Made by a program: the position numbers and the translations under genes. Under the pieces are notes generated by a model. The model was not told the DNA's origin, did no database searches, and saw only the letters and a program-made list of their open reading frames with translations. Positions 22,918 through 33,330 of a stretch of 64,000 bases of DNA are shown here, piece after piece; position 1 is the first letter of the stretch; each line of letters opens with the position of its first letter. Source of the DNA: Jaapia argillacea MUCL 33604 (taxonomy: Eukaryota > Basidiomycota > Agaricomycetes > Jaapiales > Jaapiaceae); NCBI GenBank assembly GCA_000697665.1, contig KL197709.1, forward strand, positions 2,941,590 through 3,005,589, given 5' to 3'.

Positions 22918-23327
22918 AAATATGATTACTAGGAGATCATTCTGTCTGACCCTACACTCCACCCTCCGCGCGTCGCGGTAGGTGACCTCCAATACATATG
23001 TTGATCTTCAGCTTGTCTTCGTCATTTGAATTCGACTCCGGCAATACTCCAGTTTATTAGAATTTATCGTTGAGTCGTAGATAGATACACGGAGTACACT
23101 CTAATTATTTAAGATGTAGGATAGAGAATAGCGGGGCCGCCCTGCTCATCAGAGAAGCATTCATGGCGAAATACGGACGCCTTCGCAGCAAAGAAATTCT
23201 ACAGAGCGATAGTAAAGCAACATCGGTCGTTGAGTGGTCGACCATGACACGATTACTCATACACATCCAACAGACCAATGGCGCTATAGTACAGTGAAAC
23301 TAATGAGCGCCATATTGCAAAAAGTTG
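22918..23327. other. Convergent intergenic region
   Basis: 3' spacer between RAD16 and the minus-strand fatty-acid methyltransferase. No coding signal. Confidence 0.5.
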
Positions 23328-25340
23328 TCATATCCCATATCTCACCTCTCGAACGAAAACCAGCATATGGCAGGTAATCCACCCTTTCTCGAATCCAGCC
23401 CCGGCATACTCAAAAAAGTACCTCCACTTCCGCTTGAAAGCTTCGTATTCTTGGGGGAGAGCTAACGAGGGGAAGTCTCGCGAGAGACTTGGGTGGAGTG
23501 AGGAGAAGGACGATTCGAGCCTGCGAGACCAGGTCCGGAGAGTTCTGGGGTAATCTATAGTGGCTGGGGTAAGCGAGAGCAAGGAGGGGAGCAAGTCTGC
23601 GTGAATTACGAGTTGAGTGGTCCTCGACAGTCTCCAGTGTGAACCTCCCTTGTGAAGCCGATTGGGCAGCGTTTGTAAGAGCTTTCACACTCGGCAAGCA
23701 TGAATTGGGCCACATGTACCGCCTCATGAAGTCATCAGCTCTGTAGGATTATTGAAAATCAATCAGAAACGGATCGAGTGTGATAGAAGGAGAATTGAAT
23801 ACAGAGGATACATACTGATAGCCTGTATACCGAGACTCGGGGAAGGTACTTGCTGTGACGACAGCGGCTGCGTTACTGGACTTGAGAGCATAGTCTATCA
23901 CCCTAAAATATTCTTTGTAATGCTAGACATCCAATCTCCCATCAACGTGGCGAACTATGAGAGTGAATAGGGAGAAACGTACTTTAGTCCCAACGTGCTC
24001 AACCATCTCAACACTAACGAATGCATCGAAAGCCTTTTCCCACTCTTTTTTATCAAGTGCATCACGGTAATCCATGAGGTGAACGGTGATGTGGTCTTCT
24101 AGGCCCGCCAAACGTATACGTTCATCTGCGAGGGATTTTTGTTCGATTGAAAGGGTCAACGTATCGACTGTGCATCCATAATCTCTTGCAGCCTGGGTCC
24201 AAACTAGTGTCACAGCAGATCCTGGAAGGTAGTAAATGTGGAGCATACGATGATGCTCAGGCCTCCCCACCCACTCCCAAACTCGAGTAACCGACATCCA
24301 GGTCTGGCGCGAGCGCGTTTGAGAACGTAGTGAATCTTACGGATTTGAGCGGCTTCCAGATCACTACAGTCACTGGGTTCGGTTTCGGTGTTGAGGAGGT
24401 CTCCTCGGACACCGCCTTCTTCAGGACCCCAGAGTGCACAGGAGTACATCATCTCTTTACTCAGAAAGGCCTATGAAGCCCGCGAGAGTCAGGGCACGTT
24501 GTTAGAGATTGGAATGGGAGGAGAGAGGGGAGGGGAATACCTTGAACAGATCGTTACTCTGATCATAGCTGGCAATAACATTTGCTCTGGCTCTCCATTT
24601 TGTTTGGCCGAAGAATGCGTTGAAGAGACTTGAAAATGTCGAGGCAATGCTAGCGAGGGAAGAGGAGAGGGAGGCCATCCCTTGTTCATTGTCTAGCCAT
24701 AACTGGAATGGAGGCGGTGGGGTGGATATATGCGGCATAAAGTGAGTGTATGCGGGTCAGAAATGGGAATGGAGAAAAGGGACGTACGTCCATGAGACCC
24801 TTGAGACTTGATATATGGATTTCGCCGAAGATGTATGCTTCGCTGACTAGATCAAATCACGAAATGGTGAGGTGTGGGGCTTGAGTTCTAAAGGGAGGAT
24901 GCAACTTACCACCGAGGTCATTCGATCTGAAAGCGTTGGAACTATTGGTTGGGGAACCATGATAACACATCAGCTGCTCACAAAAGTACGCGGCTCCAGA
25001 AGTCATCATTCACTACTTTGATAGTCACGTCGTTGCATCCGTCTGAGTAGTTGCCGAAACAGTATGTTTTTCCGTCTGTGTCATCGATTTCTAAGTATCC
25101 AATGGTGATGACTTGTTGGAGGGCAGAGCAAATTGAATTTCGTGCTAAAGTAGAGGTGAATTAGCATGAGTAAAGGAAGAGGAGCGTTTGGGTAGGCGAC
25201 TCACCGAAGGAGGTGAACCACGCTCGAGGACTTAGCAGGGTGAAGCGGCTAAGGAGAGAGGTGGGCGGAGGCTTCGAGATACAAGAGGAGGCAATGGAAG
25301 AGGAAGGGAAAGACGGCATAGTGGAGACGGAGGAACCCAT
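23328..25340 (-). CDS. Cyclopropane-fatty-acyl-phospholipid synthase family methyltransferase
   Basis: SAM-dependent enzyme that adds a methylene or methyl group to the double bond of unsaturated acyl chains in phospholipids. Roughly 470 residues in about ten exons from the ATG at 25340. The order fits the family. The N-terminal part is GYLEIDDTDG, then DDFWSRVLL and SEAYIFGEIHISSLKGLMD. ASYDQSNDLFK leads into FLSKEMMYSCALW, the SAM loop CRLLEFGSGWGGLSI follows, then DAFVSVEMVEHVG, RRYMWPNSCLPS, VEDHSTHYPRTLRTW and YFEYAGAGFEKGWI. Exons 1 and 2 are 25340-25205 and 25144-24982. The join producing HSTHYPRTL uses a donor just after the last Thr codon. The substrate (cyclopropane versus 10-methyl branch) cannot be told from sequence. 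The delta-9 desaturase gene lies 4.4 kb to the right. Confidence 0.85.
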
Positions 25341-27737
25341 AACTACTGCTCTTAGTTGGGCGGAAAAGACAGAGAATACGACTGGTAGGAACACGACGAC
25401 ACTAGAGCACTTTATGGGCAATCGCAGTGCGAAGAGAGCGGAATAATGAAAGGAAAGCGCGATGAGCTGTAAAGAGCCCGTAACTTGGAATATCCTTGGA
25501 TTCCCTTGCAGTGCGATGGCATCGACCTGCCGGGCCAAGGGAGCGTAGGTTGCAAGCGAAGGCTTTGGATTGAAGGTGATGCTTCTTGAATCATAGCGAT
25601 CTCGAAGACCGAGACGGATGTGACATGTTGCGAATTCGGTTGAATTTAGGAGGGTAGAGATGTTTTGACAGAGGTATGGTGGCGCGTATCCCTTGAGCTC
25701 GGATCGCTTCACGAGCAACGTGCATCCTCAACAGCAGGGGGCGTAATGAAGGCAATGTAGATGCCGAGCTTAATATCAAAATATTCCTGAGGTGAAAATG
25801 ACCGAAATGCAGCAAGGCAGGCAGAATTGTAGGGACTTGGTGGGGACTTCGAAAGGGCGATCCACGACCGCGATGTGATGGGGCGATTTCGCCCAACCGT
25901 GTGGTCATGGTACCCATGATACATCAACTTGACCTGATTCTCCATGGATTCGGTTCCAGGGATCGTAGGGGTAAGATGACCGCTGGTTCCACCTAAACCT
26001 GCTCCGGCAACTCAAGCAGAACAGCGCCGATGCCAACTCACCGGTTGAGCTCAAAAAGATCTGTTTTGGATGTCGCAAGGGGTTTTATGGAATCGAGAAG
26101 CTGGGAAGCCAAGTCCGGACGAGGAGACGGGTGCAGGTAAACCAATTCCCATAAATGTCAACATGAGAAAGGAAGCGCAAGGCGAGACGTTGTGACCCGA
26201 TTCGGAGTCGCTTCCCACCGCCTTCAGCTCTTCAGCGTTGACCTTAGTCTCGCAAGCCATCCGCGAGACTACGTTGACCTCCACTTCAGCCTATGGCTCC
26301 GCTGAGTTCTATCATCGCTCATCACTCACCGCTATCCACATAAATTCATTGGCATACATCGGCGTTTTCTTGCATTTCCCTGAAAGACGGAGGGGTTGAA
26401 CCGCACCTTTCGTACTTTACCCAGACTCGTGTTTGTTGTTCCTTAACATGACCCGGGCCCACAGCACCAAGCCGCCTGAGTCGAGCGAGTTTGACAACAA
26501 ATATACGCTCCGTTCCCGTCGGGATCGTCTCTTGCGAGTCTTTGTGATCAAACTGCGGTGTGTATCCCTCATCTTCCAATTGCGAATCTCGACGACACGA
26601 CTCCGTCGCACCGCCGGACATAGGCCCTCTATATGTTGCATCGCTTCAGATCACCACATGAAGGGAGATGAAGGGACCGTAAATTTCATTCACGGCATGG
26701 GTATGGTCCCTGGCTGTTTACCCGTCACACCCGTCATGATTTGCAGCGTTAATCCCGTTGTGCCTCACGTCGTGGCTGTCAGGACGGAGCGCCAGAATTG
26801 ACACTTGGGCGGCACTATCGGAGCCGATCCTACGACGGCTGAATGATTTCACTACATACACTAGCGTCCTGATTGGCATCAGAAGGTCTTTGCAGACGCC
26901 GTCCAACATACCGATGAAGCTTGACTGCGTGGTTGCCGGTGAGCAAATTTGCACTGTGGTATTTCGCCGCTGATCATGGTCTCTATCCTGCTTTCCTTCA
27001 GGACGGTGCCGATCCGTTAACTGAGTTGTGCAATGTGAATATGCGGCGTTACTTGGGCCACGATTTCGACTCCCAATATTGGTCAGTTCCATCTCAATCT
27101 GAGTTTTCATGCACTCTGTCAGCGATACTGACGTTGGACGGGACAGCGACGGGCTCTCTGGTCTCGTCACGCGTAATTTGCGATGTTGCCACAGTCAGTC
27201 TTTGTGTCGCCTGATGTGTGGAGTGAATCAGCCAGATGTTGACCACGCCGCGAACTCCACTCTGATAACGTGGCTTGATCTGGTGTGCGTATTCGACTGG
27301 GTCGCAGTGTAATATCCTTCGTTCAAGAAGGATGCGGGGTAACTGACATCGACCAGGCCCTCAGTCATCTGCGCAACCCACCACCTCCTGCCAAATTTCA
27401 CCCGAGACCGTCTCAAACATTTTCTGGCGGGTGAACCAGACAGTCCCGAGGTGGGAACAAGACAGTACCTCGGTTGACGACATGTTTCACCACTGGCTCA
27501 TCGTGCTATCCTCCTTCGATACTGTCTCCGTCAATCTCACTCACATCGACGCTGGAATCAGGGAGATTCCTTCTTTGCATGGCGGCGAGCTAGGTTATTG
27601 ACGACTTCCATCCAATACTCCCGACCTTGGTAATTTACACAAGCTTGGCCTACCTACTTTCAAGGATACTTGCCTCAAGTGTCATCGAGTGAGTGGCGAC
27701 GGTCATAAATATAATGGCTCTACTTCGACTGACTTCC
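25341..27737. other. Gene-poor stretch, decayed or untranslated sequence
   Basis: About 2.4 kb with no gene I can support. Short ATG frames occur (for example 25709-25945 minus and 26346-26621 minus), none with recognisable motifs or splice partners. Around 27345-27600 two consecutive plus-strand frames have protein-like composition (LPNFTRDRLKHFLAGE, then MFHHWLIVLSSFDTVSVNLT), which may be the wreck of an old gene of unknown family. The part next to 25340 should hold the fatty-acid methyltransferase promoter. Confidence 0.35.
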
Positions 27738-27738
27738 G

Positions 27739-27820
27739 GTCCCTGTCGATTAGTGGTTAAATCATCACGTTGTGGTTTACGCAATCCGTGAAGCCCGAGG
27801 TTCGAATCCTCGTCGGGACA
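27739..27820 (+). tRNA. tRNA-His (GTG) copy 1, with 10-base intron
   Basis: The cloverleaf is visible. The acceptor strands are GTCCCTG (27739-27745) and TCGGGAC (27813-27819) with one mismatch and a G-T pair. D-arm GAT/ATC. Anticodon stem TCACG/CGTGA with anticodon GTG at 27772-27774. T-arm CGAGG-TTCGAAT-CCTCG (27796-27812). Discriminator A at 27820. The intron TTTACGCAAT (27776-27785) sits at the canonical 37/38 position. A G is encoded at the -1 position (27738), matching the extra 5' G required by histidyl-tRNA synthetase. Confidence 0.9.
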
Positions 27821-27833
27821 CCTTCCGATATAA

Positions 27834-27857
27834 AGCGGTTCGAATCCGCTCAGGACC
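27834..27857 (+). other. Extra T-arm-like hairpin in the tRNA-His trailer
   Basis: AGCGG-TTCGAAT-CCGCT forms a perfect five-pair T-arm with a second B-box consensus, then CAGGACC. It lies between the tRNA and its T7 terminator, so the primary transcript should include it. Confidence 0.6.
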
Positions 27858-27860
27858 ATC

Positions 27861-27867
27861 TTTTTTT
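27861..27867 (+). terminator. Pol III terminator, tRNA-His copy 1
   Basis: Run of seven T residues, 40 bases after the tRNA end, downstream of the extra hairpin. Confidence 0.75.
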
Positions 27868-28002
27868 GAATATTTTGCTGAACATTCCTTCATCTCCTGT
27901 CTCGCAGGTCTCACATCCGTCGTCACTCCGTTACCCATTTGAACAATCACGAAGGTCATACATCAGACTCGCAAATAGCCGCCGCTCGCAGAGCGCCACG
28001 CC

Positions 28003-28029
28003 CAGGGACCGACTCGCTTTCGGTCCCTG
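28003..28029. repeat. Perfect inverted repeat ahead of tRNA-His copy 2
   Basis: CAGGGACCGA (28003-28012) and TCGGTCCCTG (28020-28029) form a perfect ten-pair stem with a seven-base loop. The right arm repeats the first bases of the tRNA gene, GGTCCCTG, which occur again four bases later at 28033. Confidence 0.7.
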
Positions 28030-28033
28030 TCCG

Positions 28034-28115
28034 GTCCCTGTCGATTAGTGGTTAAATCATCACGTTGTGGTTTATGCAATCCGTGAAGCCCGAGGTTCGA
28101 ATCCTCGCCGGGACA
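28034..28115 (+). tRNA. tRNA-His (GTG) copy 2, with 10-base intron
   Basis: Same fold as copy 1, 295 bases downstream. It differs by one intron base (TTTATGCAAT) and by C instead of T opposite G7, which improves the acceptor stem. Anticodon GTG, T-arm CGAGG-TTCGAAT-CCTCG and discriminator A are unchanged. It is followed by a similar extra hairpin (GCGG-TTCGAAT-CCGC, 28130-28144). Confidence 0.9.
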
Positions 28116-28156
28116 CCTTCCGATATAACGCGGTTCGAATCCGCTCAGTGACCACC

Positions 28157-28161
28157 TTTTT
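28157..28161 (+). terminator. Pol III terminator, tRNA-His copy 2
   Basis: Five T residues after the extra hairpin and the CAGTGACCACC trailer. Confidence 0.6.
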
Positions 28162-29711
28162 CTTGAGTTTTCGCCGCGAGGCACTACGAGTTATGCGCCA
28201 CTGAAGATGAATGGATGACAGAATGTTTCAATGATCGGACGGCTTTCAGAATGGTAAGTGACCGGCGATTTTGACTTTCTTTTGCCTCGTTGTTCCTCCA
28301 ATTCTCTTCGGATCAAGCTTATTCTCTCTCATTGTTGCTTCATTGTTGCTCGAGCCTTTATAGACATGTGAAACATTAATTCGCATGGGTCAAACATTTC
28401 CTCAACTCCATATCGGCGTTTACCGCCTCCGATCCTTCCCCTCCCTTAGTTGCTCCCAACTCATCTGGGTGTCCGTTTCGGATTTGTATTTCTTCACCGT
28501 CAGAGGTTGCGAATTGTGAGGCCGCGTGCTGGCGTTGTGTCGGTACAAATATGTGTGACGGATTACTGACAATAACAATGATGATGCTCTGAAGGACTTT
28601 TATGTACGAGGTTAGTCATTGGCGTCCAAAAATCGATGCAAATGTCGCCTTTCGCCTGTTCCGTTCGGGGTTTAACAAACCCTAACTTAGGCTAACCTTG
28701 CGTCGCTTGCGGGTCGCCACATCAGCTTGGGAACGAACCTCTCTCTCGGTCTGGAAATACTGCTTCGCGTATGCTCCATGCATTGCGGCAACAATCAGTT
28801 CTTGTTGTCTTACCTATCGATCATTCCGGTTTGCTCCAATTCGCTGTGCAACCGTTCACAGCCGTTCGCCCAAGCTATCTGCAGTTCTAGGTTCGAGTCA
28901 ATGTTCATCCATCCGCTAAGTAAACGAATCTCCAATTCTCTGCGTTGTTCTCACAATCAGCAGAACTCGAATTTACATGGGAAAGAGTCGAAAGAACCAG
29001 TTCCGTTATCTTCACCAACAAGCCGGGCGATACCTTACAAGCCAAGATAGGCCACGTGGCTGGAATTAGCTCGAAATGACCAACTATACCATGTTCCATC
29101 ACCAAATCCGATCGAATCGCCACGAAATATGGTTATGCTTTCCACGTAGGTCCCTCGACATGCCTTGGTTGAAAGAGCTCCAATACTGGACGGATCTCTT
29201 TTTGTTTTCCTGACTTGGATTGGACCATCGCCCCTCATGCATAATTCTTGTTGTCTGAACCCTTCTCCACCTCGAGAGGTGAGACCTGGCAGGACGCTAG
29301 ATCGATCTCGCTCACCGAGACATCCTTTGCAACCGTTTACCTCAGCCAGCGTGTAATCGATCCCAATTGTTCTGTCGCGTCCAAAAACCATGCCGGTCCA
29401 GTACTTCTGCGGCTAGATTGAAGTTTACGATGGGTATGGCTTCTACTCGCTTCTATTGTCTGTCGACGCTTTCGAAGCGTTGGCCGTTAGCTTGAAGTAT
29501 GCCTCAGGAATCAGCGGACGCATCAACCCGACGGAGTCGCGACACAATAGTGACCAGGTACTCGGACCAATGGACTCAATTTGACAGTATCGTCTGGCGG
29601 ATCACCAATAGTCTCGCCTACACGGACCTATAGCGATATAAAGAGGGCAAGGTATTCTCTTAAACTGCGATCCTACTTCCCCTGGTACCAGTTTACCCTG
29701 CGAAGATCACC
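28162..29711. other. Gene-poor stretch and desaturase promoter
   Basis: About 1.5 kb without a supported gene. The frames present (for example 28727-29050 plus and 29035-29391 minus) have no motifs and overlap one another on opposite strands. The right end should include the promoter of the desaturase. Confidence 0.4.
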
Positions 29712-31433
29712 ATGCCCCCATCACCTCTGGCGGATCAGGAAGCTATCGCTCGCTATACTTCTCCCGTTTCGAGCCAGCTGTTCGAAGCGCCAAGTGGCTT
29801 AAGCCCGGAGCTTCACAGTAAACTCTGTTCTACGTTATGGCAGACGTTGTGGCAGACCTGCAAAAGGATTCGGTGGTTCAATCTCATTGTCGTGGCCACA
29901 ACCCCGCTCGTTGTGCTATACGGAACATATACCACCCCCCTGACCAGGAACACGTTTGCCTTCTGTGTCTTTTATTATGTTTTCAATATGCTGGGTACGT
30001 CATATTCCGCTTTCTGAGGCTGTACTTAGCACGCCTCTGACACCTTCCGATCGCAATGTTCGCATTCAATCAGGTATTACTGCCGGTAAGCTGCTTCTTC
30101 GCGATATTCACCTTTCCTATTAAACACCGATTCCCAACAGGGTATCATCGTCTATGGTCTCACCGGTCATACACTGCATCTATACCACTAGAGCTGTTCC
30201 TCGCGTGCGGTGGTTCAGGTGCTGTTCAAGGTTCAATACAATGGTGGTCTCGTGGACACCGGTCTCACCACCGCTATACGGATACTGATCTCGATCCATA
30301 CGGGGCTCAGCACGGGCTCCTATACACTCACATTGGATGGATGGTCGTCAAACCGACAATCAAGCCGGGAAGGGTAGATATAGAGGATTTAAAGAAGAAC
30401 CCAGTCGTGAAGTGGCAGCACGAGTGGTATTTCATCTTAGCCGCCATTTGGGGATTGGTCGTCCCCACAGTCGTCCCTGGTTACTTTTGGGGAGATTGGT
30501 GGGGTGGTTGGTATTTTGCCGGTTTTGCCAGGATGGTCGCGGTGCATCATGTAAGCCCCTGAAACTCCTACCAGGTGCTTGATTTGACCAGAATGTCCAC
30601 GCAGAGCACGTTTTGTGTGAACTCTATTGCGCACTACCTCGGATCCACTCCCTATTCCGATGCACATTCTCCGCGAGATCACCTCATCACCGCAATACTC
30701 ACCCTCGGCGAAGGGTATCACAATTTTCATCACCAATTTCCTTCTGATTATCGGAATGCGGTCAGGTTCGTGTTTCTATCGACGCACTCGTCCTTTCAAT
30801 TCGAAGATCGATGTTGAACTGCAGGTGGTACCAATATGATCCGACGAAATGGTTCATCCGTGCATGTAACGCCTTTGGTTTCGCGCACAATTTGCAGCGG
30901 TTTAGGGAGAGCGAGGTGAGGAAGTGTAGACTGTACATGGAGGTCAAACGAGTGAAACAGGCCCAAGACGAGATCGAGCGAAGGTGGGGTTGGGGAAAGA
31001 CTGTTGATGATTTAGAAATCTGGACTTGGGAACGATGTGAGGACTCGGTAGTTTCACCCCAAGTCCTCGACCGTGAACTGACATGAGTTACAGACCAATC
31101 CTCAGCGCAAAAACGTCCCTTGGTCCTCGTTTCGGGGTTCATCCATGACGTTACCGAGTTCCTAGCCCAGCATCCCGGAGGGCAGAAGATCCTTCAAGCA
31201 TATGTTGGCAAAGATGCTACCTCGGCGTTTTGTGGAGGTGTCTATCAACATTCCGATGCTGCGCGAAATGTGAGATATTACGAGATTGATATTCATAATG
31301 CTGACTGTGGGATCTTTCCCGGTTACAGTTGCTGGCCACCCAGCGAATCGCTATCCTGGACGGCGGTATGGAGGTAGTTCAACAGTCCGCTCTTCCTCCA
31401 TGTCGGAAGTTGCAAATTATTGAGTTTCGCTGA
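29712..31433 (+). CDS. OLE1: Acyl-CoA delta-9 desaturase with cytochrome b5 domain
   Basis: ER membrane enzyme that puts the first double bond into palmitoyl- and stearoyl-CoA. Exons 29712-29994, 30074-30085, 30141-30550, 30605-30765, 30825-31036, 31094-31269 and 31329-31433 give 452 residues. Three histidine boxes that hold the di-iron centre are visible: HRLWSH, HRSHH (before [15 protein letters not shown]) and HNFHH in [18 protein letters not shown]. Hydrophobic helices lie around [15 protein letters not shown] and [18 protein letters not shown]. After [11 protein letters not shown] comes a cytochrome b5-like electron donor domain with the haem ligand in [13 protein letters not shown], then [13 protein letters not shown], where the second ligand lies. 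The GITAG part of the first His region is coded by a 12-base exon. Membrane fluidity signals usually control these genes, but no site is evident here. Confidence 0.94.
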
Positions 31434-31741
31434 GATCAGGTTCTGAAGAAGTCCTTGGATTCATATTATTATTATCTGCAGAACGGATGTACATAAGTAT
31501 CTCGAGAATGTGTCAGGTCTCCGCTAAACCATGGGCCCAAATCGATCAAGTCAACGTAAGGCTCTCTTGCGACAACAATAAGTTGGGATATCGATGTTTG
31601 TGGTTGGCCATAGATTGTCCTCATACAACAGACGAAGAGTCCATTCGATCACAAGGTGTTGGACGAACAGCCAAGACTGGACCAGACGACAAGGCTCCAA
31701 CAAAAATACAAACGTAAAGCTAAAAGAAGTCCCTTTACCGC
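31434..31741. other. Convergent intergenic region
   Basis: 308-base 3' spacer between the desaturase and the minus-strand membrane protein. No coding signal. Confidence 0.5.
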
Positions 31742-32681
31742 TCAGTTCATCTCCATCCAAAACACACGAACATTCTCTTCTCCGACCACTAACTGACCCA
31801 AGGGCGGCTTGGAATCCCGATTAGCCTGGACGATCACTGAACCCAAAACACTCGCAGTCCTGCTTGGAAGGCTACAATTGACTGGGTAACGAGACTTGTC
31901 GAAAGATGGAAGCCGCAGGGGGTTGGCGAGACCACGAGAGAGAGCGGCTTGAAGCGGACGGGGACCCACGAATGGTATCAATGGAAAGTTCTCGAGCGAC
32001 GTAAATGAACCGGTCATAGTTGAGGCGGATGCAGTAGGTGAGACCATGGCAAGATGAGAGGCGACAACGAAGATGGGTGTGATGGCGATGTTGGACAACT
32101 ATTCAAGGGCGTGATTCAATTCCGGACAACAAAAGGGGGTGAAAGAAGGCACCTACCCTGGCAGGAGATGGTGCCTGCAAACCATAGGCAAGCTCCAGAT
32201 CAATAGAGTCCGGATTGCGATGTTTCTCCTTGATGGACGGAGAAAGTTATGAGATTGTGGGATCCTCTAGATAGGACATACTCACCTGCCCTGCATTCTT
32301 ACCCTCTTGATGAAAAGCATCAAAATCCCACAAAGAGCCCCGACACACCATCTCCATACTCCTTCTAAACACTTGGTGAATGTTGAATGCCTTTGGTAGT
32401 GCAGTGAAACGGGGAATGGCGCCAGCGACAAGGGTGCAGGTGGCTGACAATGCTCCAACAACGGAAAGGTTGACAGGCGAGGTGTTGTGGATGAGGGTTG
32501 GTAGCAAAAGCTGGCGTGGAGGAGGGGCGCGGAGAATTCGAGAGCGATAGTGACCGACAACGAGAGACATGACTGCAATGAACGTAATTCCAAGGACAAC
32601 GGCCATAGTAATGAGAATGGGGGCATCGGCGACGAAGGGACGAGGGTCTTCGAGAGGTACGGGGGTGGCGGTAGGATCCAT
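31742..32681 (-). CDS. Hypothetical two-helix membrane protein
   Basis: I do not recognise the family. Three exons (32681-32286, 32228-32157, 32098-31742) with clean GT-AG introns give 274 residues. There is no signal peptide before the first hydrophobic stretch, ILITMAVVLGITFIAVMSLVV (about 24-45). A second follows at LSVVGALSATCTLVAGAIP (about 75-95). A short basic loop (HYRSRILRAPPPRQ) lies between them, consistent with a helical hairpin whose loop faces the cytosol. The C-terminal two thirds is soluble, with LGSVIVQANRDSKPPLGQLV near the end. The ATG at 32681 is the most plausible start. A longer frame upstream starts with a non-ATG codon. It is divergent from eIF5B, and its function is unknown. 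Confidence 0.7.
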
Positions 32682-33330
32682 GATAAAGGAGGGACAAGGA
32701 TGCCAAGGGACCGTCGGGGCTCGAGTACAGGGATGGATGCGATACAAGCTTGAAATGCCCTCAACATGGACGAGCTTTTTGAACCATTTCGTTGAGGCTG
32801 GCGGTGGCTAGCATAGAGGGTAGGACGACAACTTGGCAGTCTCATCAGGTAGTCGTGATCGAAATCAAGGCACCAATGGACCTAGCAGATGGTACAGAGA
32901 TATACATAGGAGATCGACAGCGGCGATTTACAACACTGAAGGTTGGGATGAGCGACAAGGAACCAGCTGAGAACTCCAAGCTCGAGAGGCCAGTACGAGA
33001 TCAAGTTGCGGAGGAAGTTCGAACTGTACAGTGTATGAATTGGCAAGGAGACTTCATAGTAGCCGACAAGTCGAACGGATAGCCTTGGTTCTGAAAAAGG
33101 ACGAAGCTTCAAGCTTCAAGCATGGGATGAGTTCACAGGGAGATGGGTTTATGGAACGGTGAAAGTCGGTTTCAAGTCGGTCTCGAGACAAATTTGGCTC
33201 AGGCCCTGCTCCATCTTCGGAACCTCGTCCTTGCTGACTTGCATTGACTTGGCCCAAATTCATCGTTTGTCACTGCATTCGTTCTCCTACTTAACGGCAC
33301 CACCCCAAACTTTGCAGAACACACTTCAAG
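32682..33330. other. Divergent promoter region (membrane protein / eIF5B)
   Basis: No coding sequence supported. It should hold the promoters of both flanking genes. Confidence 0.45.

Noticed and set aside
26346-26621. 91-codon minus-strand ATG frame
   Set aside because: No motif; overlaps other equally long frames.
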